This document shows positions 42,002 through 50,907 of a stretch of 64,000 bases of DNA, in pieces. The stretch covers positions 682,001 to 746,000 of the forward strand of contig NZ_JACYXC010000001.1 of the NCBI RefSeq assembly GCF_016031615.1. The letters run 5' to 3'. Under the pieces are notes generated by a model. It saw only the letters and a list, made by a program, of their open reading frames with translations. It searched no databases and was not told the DNA's origin. This DNA comes from Streptomyces pactum. Its GTDB lineage: Bacteria > Actinomycetota > Actinomycetes > Streptomycetales > Streptomycetaceae. The translations under genes were made by a program, and so were the position numbers. Positions within the stretch are counted from its first letter, which is position 1. Every line of letters starts with the position of its first letter.

Positions 42002-42721
42002 TCAGAGCGCGGCCGGTCCGACCTCGGCGGTGACCACCATGGCCGTATCGGCATCCGCTTCCGCCAGGAGGCCGCCGCCCGGGGCCCACAGCGCGGAACG
42101 GCCGCAGCCGGTCCACGATCCCGCCGGGCCGACATGGTTGGCCAGCACGACGTACAGGTTCGCGTCCTCGGCGATGCCCGGATAGAGCCTTGCCCGCTCC
42201 TCCGCCCCGCCGCCCGTGCCGTACAGCGAGCTGGCCAGGTGCACCTGGCAGCCGTCGGCGGCACCGCGGCCGGTCAGCTCGGGGAAGTGGTTGTCGTAGC
42301 ACGTGGCCAGGGCGAAACGGAGCCCGCCGAGCTCGAATCGCCCGTCCTGGTGCCCCGCCTCGAATACGCCCCGCTCCTGCTCGTACAGGTGCTGCTTCCG
42401 GTAAGTGGTGATCAACTCACCGTCGGCTCCGTGGACCAGCGTCCCGATGGCGGGACGCTCCCCGCCCGTGGCCACCGCGCAGTTGACGACGGTGGCGATT
42501 CCGCACGCCCGGATCGCGTCCAGACGCGGATCGTCCGCGTCCACCCACAGCCCCGGATCGGCGCTCAAGGCGTCGAGCTCGTAACCGGTCAGCGCCAGCT
42601 CGGGGAACACCACCAGTTCGGCACCCTGCGCACGGGCCTCGCCGGCGAGGGCGACCATCTGCCGGACGTTGGCGGCCATGTCGGCCGGGACGCAGGTGAG
42701 CTGAGTCGTGGCGATCCTCAT
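42002..42721 (-). CDS. Carbon-nitrogen hydrolase (nitrilase superfamily)
   Basis: 239 residues, a little short for the family. The catalytic triad is in place: Glu41 (VVFPELALTGYE), Lys109 (TTYRKQHLYEQ) and Cys141 (LATCYDNHFPE). It would hydrolyse an amide, carbamoyl or nitrile substrate; amidase-type substrates are most likely. The ATG at 42721 starts the first strand (MRIATTQLTC); an in-frame ATG 12 bases upstream is possible. The AraC remnant behind it suggests a once-linked regulator. Confidence 0.85.
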   Translation of the reverse strand: MRIATTQLTCVPADMAANVRQMVALAGEARAQGAELVVFPELALTGYELDALSADPGLWVDADDPRLDAIRACGIATVVNCAVATGGERPAIGTLVHGADGELITTYRKQHLYEQERGVFEAGHQDGRFELGGLRFALATCYDNHFPELTGRGAADGCQVHLASSLYGTGGGAEERARLYPGIAEDANLYVVLANHVGPAGSWTGCGRSALWAPGGGLLAEADADTAMVVTAEVGPAAL

Positions 42722-42997
42722 GCGGCCGAGCATGACAGGCCGTGATCCGCTCCCGCGCAGCGGGTACGACCGGCAACCGCACGGTCGGCAGGACGGGGCC
42801 GGTCGTCGGCGGATGCGATGAGCGGGTGCGGCTCCCCGCGGTGCCCTGGGCCGTCCGGCGGGCGGAGGTCCGGCTCCGTACGGCGGTGCGCCGGCCACCC
42901 GGCGGGTCCGGGGCCCGGGCGGTACGCCGGGCCCGCTACCCGCGGTTCCCCCCGGCTCCCTCGGAGGAACAGGGGCGGGGCGCACCGCCGGCGGCGG

Positions 42998-45319
42998 TCA
43001 GGGGCTCGGCGCGGCCGTGGGATCCCGGAACGCCGGGGTCCGGCGGTGGATCTCGGCCGCCTCCGCGGCGCGGCCCAGCCGCTCCAGGCACTGGGCCTCG
43101 TCCACGTGGCTGGTGATCGTGTCGGGGTGGTCCGGGCCCAGCACACGCTCCCTGGCCCGGGCGACCTGCTGGTAGACGGTCAGCGCGTCGCCCCAGCGGC
43201 CCAGCCAGCTCAGGCCCACCGCCACCTCGCGCCGGCTCAGCAGGGTGTCGGGGTGGTCCGGGCCCAGGACCCGCTCGCGCGCCGCGCAGACCTCGCGGGC
43301 CTCGGTCAGCGCCTCCTCCCAGCGGCCCAGCCGCCCCAGGTTGACGCCGAGCCCGTGCCGGGCGCGGAGGGTCTCGGGGTGCGCCGGTCCCTGGGTGCGG
43401 CTGCGGACCTCCACCAGTTCGCGGTAGAGCAGCTGGGCCCGCGCGCTGTCGCCCAGCCGGCCGAGGCTGATGCCGACCTCGTACCGGGCGGCCAGGGTGT
43501 CGGGGTGCTCCGGACCCAGCACCCGGGCGCGCGCCGCGGCCACCTCCTGGTAGGTGCGCAGCGCGTCCCGCCAGCGGTCCAGCCGGCCCAGGACGTGCGC
43601 CACCTCGTACCGGGTGACCAGGGTGTCGGGGTGTTCCGGGCCCAGTACCCGGGCGCGCGCCGCGGCCACCTCGCAGGCCAGGGCGTACGACTCGGCCGGC
43701 CGTTCCAGCCGGGCGAGGGTGAAGGCCAGGTTGTGCCGGCAGCGCAGGCTCTCCGGGTGGTCCGGGCCCAGGGTGCGTTCCCGGGCGGCGAGCACGGCGG
43801 TGTAGATCTGCTCGGCGGCGCGGTGGTCGCCCAGTTCGCCGAGGACGAACGCGGTCTCCTGCCGGGCGGCGAGGGTGTCCGGGTGGTCGGCGCCCAGGGC
43901 GTGTTCCCGTCGGTCGGCGACCCACCGGTACTCGTCGAGCGCGTCACCGGCCCGGCCGGCCCGGCTCAGGACGTAGGCGATCTCGTACCGGCTGGCCAGG
44001 GTGTCGGGGTGGTCCGGGCCCAGCAGGTGTTCCCGGGCGGCGGCCACCGAGCGGTGCACGGCGAGCGCCTCGTGCCAGCGGCCCTCGCGGGCCAGCGCGA
44101 GGCCGGTGCCGTGCCGCAGCGCCAGTTCCGCCGGGGTCCCGGAGGGCGGTCCCGGTGCAAAGGCCCCGGCGGACGGTTCGGTCCGGGGCCCGGTGGCCGG
44201 GCCGCCGGCGGGTGGGCCGGTCCAGCGGCGGGTGAGCGGACCGGGGCCGGGCGGCGGGGAGCCCATCCGGCCGGCGGGGAGCCCGGCGGTGACGGCCCGC
44301 GCCCACCCGGGCAGCGGGGCCGCCACCGGTCCGGGCCCGGCCCCGTCACCGTGCCCGGCGCCGGCGCCGGCGCCGGGCACGGTGACGGGGCCGGGGACCG
44401 CGGCAGGACCGGGGCCGATGGTGAGGCCGGCGCCGGACCCCCCTCCGGTGCCCCGGAGCCCGGCGGCGCGCCAGGCGGTGATCAGCCCGGCCACGTCGGC
44501 GGCGTCCTGGAACCGCTCGGCGGGTTCCTTGGCGAGCAGCCGCACGATCAGCCGCTCCAGCTCCTCGGGCAGCTCGGGGCGGTGGTGACGCGGCGGCACC
44601 GGCGGGGTGTCCCGGTGCCCGACGATGATGGACCAGGTGTCCTCCAGGTCGAACGGCGGCGCGCCGGTGGCGAGTTCGTACAGCACGCAGCCGAGGGAGT
44701 ACAGGTCGCTGCGGTGGTCCAGGGTGGCGCCCTCGATCTGCTCGGGCGACATGTAGTGCGGCGTCCCCATGGCCATCCCGTTGCCGGGGCCGGTGAGCCG
44801 GGTGGTGAAGCCGATGTCGTGGCCCAGCCGGGCGATGCCGAAGTCGCAGATCTTCACGGCGCCGTCGCCGAGCCGCATGATGTTCGCCGGCTTCAGATCG
44901 CGGTGCACGATGCCCTGCCCGTGGGTGTACGCGAGCGCCACCGCGATCTGGTCGGCGATGTCCGCCACGTCGTCCACCGGGAGCGGCTCGGCCTTGCGGT
45001 CGGCGAGCAACTGGCTGAGGTTGCGGCCGTCCAGCAGCTCCATCACCAGGTACAGGACCCCGTCGTCCTCGCCGAAGTCGTGCACCACGGTCACCCCGCG
45101 GTGCTGGAGCGAGGCCGCGACCCTCGCCTCCCGGCGGAACCGCTCGCGCAGGATCCGCATGAAGGACGAGTCGCGCTGGGTGCCCAGCGGTTTGAAGCAC
45201 TTCACCGCGACCCGGCGGCCCAGGGACTCGTCGCGCGCCCGCCACACCTCGCCCATCGCGCCGCGCCCGATGAGGTCGAGCAGCCGGTACCGGCCGTGGA
45301 TCAGCCTGGTCTCAGCCAT
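42998..45319 (-). CDS. Serine/threonine protein kinase with TPR array
   Basis: 773 residues. The kinase domain (about 10-275) has all motifs: GRGAMGEVW glycine loop, VAVKCFK (Lys40), IVHRDLKPANIM, KICDFGIARLG and MGTPHYMSPEQIEG. A 100-residue Gly/Pro/Ala linker follows (about 290-390), then seven or more 42-residue tetratricopeptide repeats of the kinesin-light-chain type (core VLGPDHPDTLxxRYE). There is no membrane helix, so unlike PknB it is soluble and probably recruits partners through the TPRs. The linker is encoded by a 60-base perfect palindrome. The ATG at 45319 is the natural start (MAETRLIHGRYRLLDLIG). Confidence 0.9.
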   Translation of the reverse strand: MAETRLIHGRYRLLDLIGRGAMGEVWRARDESLGRRVAVKCFKPLGTQRDSSFMRILRERFRREARVAASLQHRGVTVVHDFGEDDGVLYLVMELLDGRNLSQLLADRKAEPLPVDDVADIADQIAVALAYTHGQGIVHRDLKPANIMRLGDGAVKICDFGIARLGHDIGFTTRLTGPGNGMAMGTPHYMSPEQIEGATLDHRSDLYSLGCVLYELATGAPPFDLEDTWSIIVGHRDTPPVPPRHHRPELPEELERLIVRLLAKEPAERFQDAADVAGLITAWRAAGLRGTGGGSGAGLTIGPGPAAVPGPVTVPGAGAGAGHGDGAGPGPVAAPLPGWARAVTAGLPAGRMGSPPPGPGPLTRRWTGPPAGGPATGPRTEPSAGAFAPGPPSGTPAELALRHGTGLALAREGRWHEALAVHRSVAAAREHLLGPDHPDTLASRYEIAYVLSRAGRAGDALDEYRWVADRREHALGADHPDTLAARQETAFVLGELGDHRAAEQIYTAVLAARERTLGPDHPESLRCRHNLAFTLARLERPAESYALACEVAAARARVLGPEHPDTLVTRYEVAHVLGRLDRWRDALRTYQEVAAARARVLGPEHPDTLAARYEVGISLGRLGDSARAQLLYRELVEVRSRTQGPAHPETLRARHGLGVNLGRLGRWEEALTEAREVCAARERVLGPDHPDTLLSRREVAVGLSWLGRWGDALTVYQQVARARERVLGPDHPDTITSHVDEAQCLERLGRAAEAAEIHRRTPAFRDPTAAPSP
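44336..44395. repeat. 60-base perfect palindrome inside the kinase gene
   Basis: Arms 44336-44365 and 44366-44395 are exact reverse complements with no spacer; the left arm reads CCCGGCCCCGTCACCGTGCC followed by CGGCGCCGGC. It encodes part of the Gly/Pro/Ala linker between the kinase and TPR domains. Confidence 0.9.
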
Positions 45320-45822
45320 ACTCGCCGCCGCCCCCGTTCTCGTGCCCTCCCATCACCGCACCACGCCCGACCGGGTCCGTCCGCACGGCTGCTCCGCTCC
45401 GGCGCGCACGCCGGCCGGGGCCGATGGGCCGCGCGGTCCGCCACACACCGGCCGCGCCCGCCCCGCGGTCCAGTATGGCGGCCCGTCGGCGCGGCGAGGA
45501 GACGACGGGCCGGGGGGCGCGGCGGGTGACGGGCGGGACGACGGCCCCGCGGGCGGCCCGGGCCGGCCGCCGCCCGGGCCGCTCCGGGCCGCCGGGCGGG
45601 TCCCGGCGGCCGCGCGATGGCGGCCTGCGCGCCCGGCCGGGAGGCGTTCGGCGCGCGACGGCTCCCCGGCGCGGGGGCGGGGGAAGGTACGCCCGTACGG
45701 GAGCGTGGCTCGATTCGCTCCTTCGAGTGTGGGCACCCGGAAGGAACGCACCGGGTCCGGCGGGACGGACCGGCGGCACAATGGGGTGACCGGCTGTATG
45801 TGGCCATGACAAGGGCGGAGAG
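45320..45822. other. Gene-free divergent region
   Basis: About 500 bases between the divergent kinase and PAS-GAF-SpoIIE genes, presumably with both promoters. No supported gene is seen. Confidence 0.4.
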
Positions 45823-47541
45823 ATGACTGGTGCCAGGCTTCCGAACACCGCCGACGCCCGTTCCGCGCGGGAGCGCCGCCCGCTCCACGAGCGGCTGGAC
45901 GCCTTCGGCAGCGCCGCCTGCGTGATGGACGAGCACGGCTGCATCGTGGCGGTCAGCGCCCGGGCCGAGGAGTTGCTGGGCCGGCCGGGCCGGGAGCTGA
46001 TCGGCCACGACGCCCACGACCTGCTGCACCGCAACCGGCACGGCGAGTCGGTGCCCAGGACCCAGTGCCGGATCCGCCGGGCCATCCTGGCCGGGCGGTC
46101 GGCGCAGGGCTCCCTGATGTGGTTCGAGCGCGGGGACGGTTCGCTGCTGCCGGTCGCGTGGCTGGTCACCCCGTACGACCTGGGGGAACCGGGACCGCAC
46201 GCGCTGGTGCTCTTCCACAGTCCGGAGGACGCCGACCTGCCCGGCCCGGAGCCGGAGCGGCCGGTGGGACCGCTGCCGGAGCTGGAGCGGCTGGCGCTGC
46301 TCGCCGAGCTGACCACCCAGCTGACGGCGACCCTGGACACCGACGAGGCGCTGCGCCGGCTGGCGAGCCTGGTGGTGCCCCGGCTCGCGGACTGGGCGGT
46401 CATCGACCTCATCACCGAGCGGGACGAGGTGTGGCGCTCGGCCGTGGTCCATTCGGTGGACGGCGCCCTGGTGAACCAGGACGACCTGGAAGGGCCGATG
46501 CCGCCGATCCCGGAGCACTCCACCATGCCGCTGTCCCGGGCGCTGCGCGGGGCGGCCTCCGCGCTGGCCGGGCCGGAGATCTACCAGGGCGCACCGGACT
46601 CCGGGATCGCGGTGGAGCAGCGCCGCATGTTCGAGGCCACCGGCATCCACTCCGCGGCCATCGCCCCCATCCGCGGGCTGCGGGAGGTGCTGGGGGCGCT
46701 GACCCTGGGCCGGGCCGAGCGGCCGGAGGGGTTCACCACCGCCGATCTGCCGTTGCTGGAGGACATCACCCGCCGGGCCGGGCTGGCGCTGGACAACGCC
46801 CGCCTCTACCAGCGGCAGCGCATGGTGGCCGAGACCATGCAGCGCCATCTGCTCCCCCAGCTGCCCCGGGTGCCGCGGCTGGAGATGACCGTCCGGTACC
46901 TGTCGGCGCCGGACGCCTCGCAGGTCGGCGGCGACTGGTACGACGCCTTCGCGCTGGCCGACGGGTCCACCGCGCTGGCCATCGGGGACGTGGTGGGGCA
47001 CGACCTGGACGCGGCGGCCGGCATGGCCCAGCTGCGGAACATGCTGCGCGCCTACGCGTGGGACGCGGAGGACTCCCCGAGCGGGGTCGTCGAGCGGCTG
47101 GAGCAGGCGGCCGAACAGGTCGCCGAGGTGGACCTGGCCACCTTGATCTTCGCCCGGATCGTGCCCGTCGGCGCCGCGGGCTGGGAGCTGTCGTGGACCA
47201 ATGCCGGCCACCCGCCGCCGCTGCTCATCGACCACGAGGGGCTGTCCCGGTACCTGACCGGCGGCCACGGCATCATGCTGGGCACCGGTGCCGGCCGGGG
47301 CCGGCCGGACGCGACCGAGCTGCTGCCGCCGGGAGCGACCCTGCTGTTCTACACCGACGGCCTGATCGAGACCCACGGCCGGTCCCTGGACGACGGGCTG
47401 GACCGGCTGCGCCGGCACGCGGCGTCGCTGGCCCACCGCTCGCTGGACTCCTTCACCGACCTGCTGCTGAGCCGTACCCGGCCGGCCGACAACGACGACG
47501 ACGTGGCCATCCTCGCGCTGCGCACCCCGCCGGAGCCCTGA
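45823..47541 (+). CDS. PAS-GAF-SpoIIE family protein phosphatase
   Basis: 572 residues. A PAS domain (about 22-135, ACVMDEHGCIVAVSARAEEL) is followed by a GAF domain (about 155-335, LADWAVIDLIT to LALDNARLYQRQ) and a PP2C-type phosphatase (about 345-572). The metal motifs are intact: VGGDWYDAFALADG, IGDVVGHDLDAAAGM, TNAGHPPPLLI, FYTDGLIETHG and DNDDDVAILAL. It should dephosphorylate an anti-sigma antagonist in response to signals read by the two sensor domains. Stand-alone gene ending at a strong hairpin. ATG at 45823 with GGAGAG directly upstream. Confidence 0.9.
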   Translation: MTGARLPNTADARSARERRPLHERLDAFGSAACVMDEHGCIVAVSARAEELLGRPGRELIGHDAHDLLHRNRHGESVPRTQCRIRRAILAGRSAQGSLMWFERGDGSLLPVAWLVTPYDLGEPGPHALVLFHSPEDADLPGPEPERPVGPLPELERLALLAELTTQLTATLDTDEALRRLASLVVPRLADWAVIDLITERDEVWRSAVVHSVDGALVNQDDLEGPMPPIPEHSTMPLSRALRGAASALAGPEIYQGAPDSGIAVEQRRMFEATGIHSAAIAPIRGLREVLGALTLGRAERPEGFTTADLPLLEDITRRAGLALDNARLYQRQRMVAETMQRHLLPQLPRVPRLEMTVRYLSAPDASQVGGDWYDAFALADGSTALAIGDVVGHDLDAAAGMAQLRNMLRAYAWDAEDSPSGVVERLEQAAEQVAEVDLATLIFARIVPVGAAGWELSWTNAGHPPPLLIDHEGLSRYLTGGHGIMLGTGAGRGRPDATELLPPGATLLFYTDGLIETHGRSLDDGLDRLRRHAASLAHRSLDSFTDLLLSRTRPADNDDDVAILALRTPPEP

Positions 47542-47556
47542 CGGCCCCGCGGTCGG

Positions 47557-47587
47557 GGCCCCGCCGTGCGGTGCGCACGGCGGGGCC
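47557..47587. terminator. Bidirectional terminator hairpin
   Basis: Perfect 14-bp stem (GGCCCCGCCGTGCG at 47557-47570 with 47574-47587) and a GTG loop, 15 bases past the SpoIIE-gene stop and between convergent genes. Confidence 0.8.
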
Positions 47588-47677
47588 TCGTGGCGGAACG
47601 GGAGCGCCCCGCGCCGCGCGCACCGGCGGCCCGGGCCACCGGTGCGCAGGCCGGCACGCTCCTCGCGGGGGCGACGG

Positions 47678-48322
47678 TCAGGACGCGGCGGGGGCGACCG
47701 GCCGGCTCAGGCCGTGGGCGGTGACCAGGCGCGCGCTGCCGTCGGCGAGCCGGTAGGACAGACCCGCCACGGCGACCCGGCCCTCGGCCACCCGGTCGGC
47801 CAGCACCCGGGAGCGTTCCAGCAGCAGGTCGACGGTGTGCCGGATGTGTTCGTGCAGGACCTCGTCGCCACTGTCGTGTCCGGCGGCGCGGGCGGACAGC
47901 ACGCTGGTGGTCACCCGTTCCACGACGTCGCGGACGAACCCGCCGGGCGCGGTGCCGTTCTCCAGCGCGGCGCCGGCGGCCGCGATGGCCCCGCAGGAGT
48001 CGTGGCCCAGGACCACGACCAGCGGGCACTCCAGCACGCTCACCCCGTACTCGATGCTGCCCAGCACCTCCGAGCCCACCACATGCCCGGCGGTACGCAC
48101 CACGAAGAGGTCACCCAGCCCCCGGTCGAAGATGATCTCGGCGGCCAGCCGGGAGTCGGAGCATCCGAACATCACCGCGAAGGGACTCTGGGACGGGGCG
48201 GTCTCGGTGCGGCGGGCGGCGTCCTGGTTGGGGTGCGCGGGCTCGCCGGAGACGAAACGCCTGTTTCCGGCCAGGAGCGTCTCGAAGGCGTCATCGGGAG
48301 TCGGGATCAGTGTTTCAGTCAT
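47678..48322 (-). CDS. Beta-carbonic anhydrase
   Basis: 214 residues. The zinc ligands and partner Asp/Arg are visible: FGCSDSRLAAE (Cys54, Asp56, Arg58) and LGHDSCGAI (His107, Cys110). It interconverts CO2 and bicarbonate in the cytoplasm. It is distinct from the second carbonic anhydrase 2.6 kb away in the cyanate operon. Start ATG 48322 (MTETLIPTPDDAFETLLAGN). It is divergent from a SpoIIE-family gene and probably monocistronic. Confidence 0.9.
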   Translation of the reverse strand: MTETLIPTPDDAFETLLAGNRRFVSGEPAHPNQDAARRTETAPSQSPFAVMFGCSDSRLAAEIIFDRGLGDLFVVRTAGHVVGSEVLGSIEYGVSVLECPLVVVLGHDSCGAIAAAGAALENGTAPGGFVRDVVERVTTSVLSARAAGHDSGDEVLHEHIRHTVDLLLERSRVLADRVAEGRVAVAGLSYRLADGSARLVTAHGLSRPVAPAAS

Positions 48323-48572
48323 ACCCGCAATCTATGACGATCGCGCCGCGGCGCGTGCCCGGGGGCCGCCACGGGCGGCACCGGTCCGGGAACCGCGCGG
48401 CCGGGACGGCGGGTGCGGAGCGGCGCATCCGCCGGGTCCGGAGCGGGCCACGGTGCCGGAGCGGCCGTGCGGGGTGTGGTGCCGCAGACGCCGTGACGGT
48501 GCTGCTGCCGGAGCGGCCGTGACGGTTGCGGCGCCGGAGGGAATGGAGTGCACTGAGGCGAGGGAGACCGCC

Positions 48573-49775
48573 ATGGCACATGACCGGCTCGGGCTGGGAG
48601 AGGTTCTGGCGGCCGCGGAGCGCTCCGCTCCGGTGGCCTCCATCGACGTGGTCGGACGCAACCTGCGGGAACGATTCGGCGCGGCGAGCGTGTCGTTCCT
48701 CTTCGTCGACGTGGTGGGCCGGCAGGTGGTGCGGCTCGCCGACAGGACCACCTCCGCGCAGCGGGGCCGGGACACCGAGCAGATTCCACTGGCCGGCAGC
48801 GCCTACGAGGAGGTGCTGCGCACCCAGCGGGCGACGTGGTTCCCGGCCGACGGTTCCGGGCAGCGGGTGGTCGCCCCCGTCACCAACCGGGGCGACACCA
48901 TCGGCCTGCTGGAGCTGACGGTGCCCCGGGCCACCGGGACGGTGCTGGAGCAGGTCGGCCAGGCCGCGCACGCGCTGGCGTACATCATCGTCGCCGACCG
49001 CCGTTTCACCGATCTCTACCACTGGGGTCAGCGCACCACCCCGCTCAGCCTGGCCGCCGAGATCCAGCACCAGCTGCTGCCCTCCTCCACCTGCTGCGAG
49101 GCACCGGAGTTCACCCTCGCCGCGGCGCTGATCCCGACCGACAGCATCGGGGGCGACACCTACGACTACACCCTCGACCACGACACTTTGCACGTGTCCG
49201 TCACCGACGCCATGGGGCACGACGTGGAATCCGCCCTGCTGGCCACCATCCTGATCAATGCCTCCCGCGGCGCCCGCCGCGCCGGGTGCGACCTGGCCGA
49301 ACAGGCCCGCCGGACCCACCGGGCGATGCTGGACCACGGCCGGGACGCCCTGGCCACCGGACAGCTGCTGCGCGTCGCCCTCGACGGTGGGGGCGCACAG
49401 CTGGTCAACGCCGGCCACCCCTGGCCGCTGCGCCTGCGCGACGGCCGGGTGGCGGAGGTCCCCCTCGACGTGGATCTGCCCTTCGGCGTCCCGTCCCCCA
49501 CCGCCCACGGCGTGCAGGACCTCGATCTTCGCCCCGGCGACCGCCTGCTGCTGGTCACCGACGGTGCGCTGGAACGCGCGGCCGAGGGGGTGGACCTGCC
49601 CGCCCTCATCCGCGGCACCGCCGCGGAGCATCCGCGCGAGGTGGTGCAGGCCCTGTCCGCCGCGGTGACCGACGCCTGTCACGGGCGTCTGGAGGACGAC
49701 GCCACCCTGCTGTGCCTGGACTGGTTCGGCCCCGGTGGGGCGGGACGCGGCGTGGCGGGCGGGGCCGGAGCCTGA
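48573..49775 (+). CDS. GAF-like/SpoIIE family phosphatase with divergent metal motifs
   Basis: 400 residues. The N-terminal half (about 15-145) looks like a GAF sensor (ASVSFLFVDVVGRQVVRLAD). The phosphatase half has IGGDTYDYTLDHD, VSVTDAMGHDVESALLATIL, VNAGHPWPLRL, LLVTDGALERA and LEDDATLLCLD. Here the usual Gly-Asp of the second block is Thr-Asp, while the Asp residues remain, so activity is plausible. ATG at 48573 with AGGGAG upstream; an in-frame ATG at 48543 would add ten residues. Third SpoIIE-type gene in the window; no anti-sigma genes adjoin it. Confidence 0.82.
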   Translation: MAHDRLGLGEVLAAAERSAPVASIDVVGRNLRERFGAASVSFLFVDVVGRQVVRLADRTTSAQRGRDTEQIPLAGSAYEEVLRTQRATWFPADGSGQRVVAPVTNRGDTIGLLELTVPRATGTVLEQVGQAAHALAYIIVADRRFTDLYHWGQRTTPLSLAAEIQHQLLPSSTCCEAPEFTLAAALIPTDSIGGDTYDYTLDHDTLHVSVTDAMGHDVESALLATILINASRGARRAGCDLAEQARRTHRAMLDHGRDALATGQLLRVALDGGGAQLVNAGHPWPLRLRDGRVAEVPLDVDLPFGVPSPTAHGVQDLDLRPGDRLLLVTDGALERAAEGVDLPALIRGTAAEHPREVVQALSAAVTDACHGRLEDDATLLCLDWFGPGGAGRGVAGGAGA

Positions 49776-49824
49776 TCCCGGGGGAACCGGCGGACCGGCG
49801 GGCCGGATCCAACCGGGCGGCGTG

Positions 49825-49866
49825 CCGTGCCCGGACCGGCTCCGGGCGGGGCCGGTCCGGGCACGG
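49825..49866. terminator. Terminator hairpin between convergent genes
   Basis: Perfect 16-bp stem (49825-49840 with 49851-49866) and a 10-base loop, 50 bases after the SpoIIE-gene stop. Confidence 0.75.
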
Positions 49867-49942
49867 CCGGATCGACGACGGTACTCACGGGCGGCACGCT
49901 GCACGGCGCCGGACCGGACAGCCGCAGCCCGGAGCGGTCACT

Positions 49943-49973
49943 GGCCCCGCCCGCCGCTGGCGCGGGCGGGGCC
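49943..49973. terminator. Second terminator hairpin, at the end of the LysR gene
   Basis: 12-bp stem (GGCCCCGCCCGC at 49943-49954 with 49962-49973) and a 7-base loop, 22 bases past the LysR stop on the minus strand. Confidence 0.75.
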
Positions 49974-49995
49974 GGTGTCGTGGTGCCGTGACGCT

Positions 49996-50781
49996 TCAGG
50001 CGGGGGTGTAGGCGCGGGTTGCGACGTGGTCGTGGGTGATGGCGTCGGGCAGGACGGTGGCCAGACCGGTGCGCTGGACGATCTCGGTGAGGGCCTGGAT
50101 GGAGTTGGCTTCCACGGTGATGCGCGGATGGACCCGGTGGCGGGTGAAGTAGGCGTCGATATGGCCGCGGGTGGCGAAGTCACCGCTGAGCAGGGCCAGG
50201 TGCTGCCGATCGAGATCCTGGACCGGCATGGGCCGACGGCCGGCGGCAGGGACGTGCTGTGCCGCGGTGACGAGGCTGAGGGTCTCGGTGAACAGCGGTG
50301 TGGCGGCGATGCCGGGCAGATGGGGCGCGGTGAAGGCGATGCCGAGGTCGACCTCGTCACCGGCCAGGCCGGCTTCGATGCGGTCCTGAGCCGCTTCGGT
50401 GAGGGTCAGCGTGATGCCCGGGTGACGGGCATGGAACTCGGCGACGACCGGGCCGATGAGGTAGGCGGTGAACGTCGGCGTGACCGCGAGGCGGAGGTGG
50501 CCACGGGAGAGGTCCTGGACGTCGTGGACGGCCCGTTCGGCGGCGGCCAGGTCGCGCAGGGCCCGGTGGGCGTGCTCGATGTAGACGGCGCCGGCGTCGC
50601 TGGGCCGTACGGTGCGACCGGTGCGGTCGAGAAGCTGCACGCCCAGGGTGCGCTCCAGCTGTCTGACCTGCTGGGAGAGGGTGGGCTGGGAGATGTGCAG
50701 CTCCTCGGCGGCGCGGGTGAAGCTGCCGTGTTCCGCGACGGCGAGCAGGTAGCGCAGGTGACGCAGTTCCAGGGCGGCCAT
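49996..50781 (-). CDS. cynR: LysR-family regulator of the cyanate operon (CynR-like)
   Basis: 261 residues, slightly short for LysR proteins. The N-terminal winged helix (LRHLRYLLAVAEHGSFTRAA, then LHISQPTLSQQVRQLERTLG) is followed by a periplasmic-binding-like effector domain. It is divergent from the carbonic anhydrase/cyanase genes, the classic cynR-cynTS layout, so cyanate is the likely inducer. The intergenic region holds a palindrome CTATAGA-N5-TCTATAG and a repeat of its left half. ATG at 50781. The gene ends at a hairpin. Confidence 0.85.
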   Translation of the reverse strand: MAALELRHLRYLLAVAEHGSFTRAAEELHISQPTLSQQVRQLERTLGVQLLDRTGRTVRPSDAGAVYIEHAHRALRDLAAAERAVHDVQDLSRGHLRLAVTPTFTAYLIGPVVAEFHARHPGITLTLTEAAQDRIEAGLAGDEVDLGIAFTAPHLPGIAATPLFTETLSLVTAAQHVPAAGRRPMPVQDLDRQHLALLSGDFATRGHIDAYFTRHRVHPRITVEANSIQALTEIVQRTGLATVLPDAITHDHVATRAYTPA

Positions 50782-50787
50782 AAAAAC

Positions 50788-50844
50788 ACACTATAGATGA
50801 GATCTATAGGGGCCATGGTCAGCAGCTCTTGGACACTATAGATG
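50788..50844. promoter_or_regulatory. LysR binding boxes between cynR and cynT
   Basis: A perfect palindrome CTATAGA-TGAGA-TCTATAG (50791-50809) and the 12-mer ACACTATAGATG, which occurs at 50788-50799 and again at 50833-50844, 45 bases apart. This fits a LysR recognition site plus an activation half-site. The low GC content stands out strongly. Confidence 0.75.
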
Positions 50845-50907
50845 CAGGTCGTGCATGGTGGAACTCGTCGGCCCCCGAGGCCGGACGGCTAACGGAGGGA
50901 GTGACCC

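Noticed and set aside
48543..48573. Earlier ATG at 48543 as the start of the third SpoIIE-type gene
   Set aside because: The ATG at 48573 has a better placed AGGGAG and the added residues show no family similarity; still possible.
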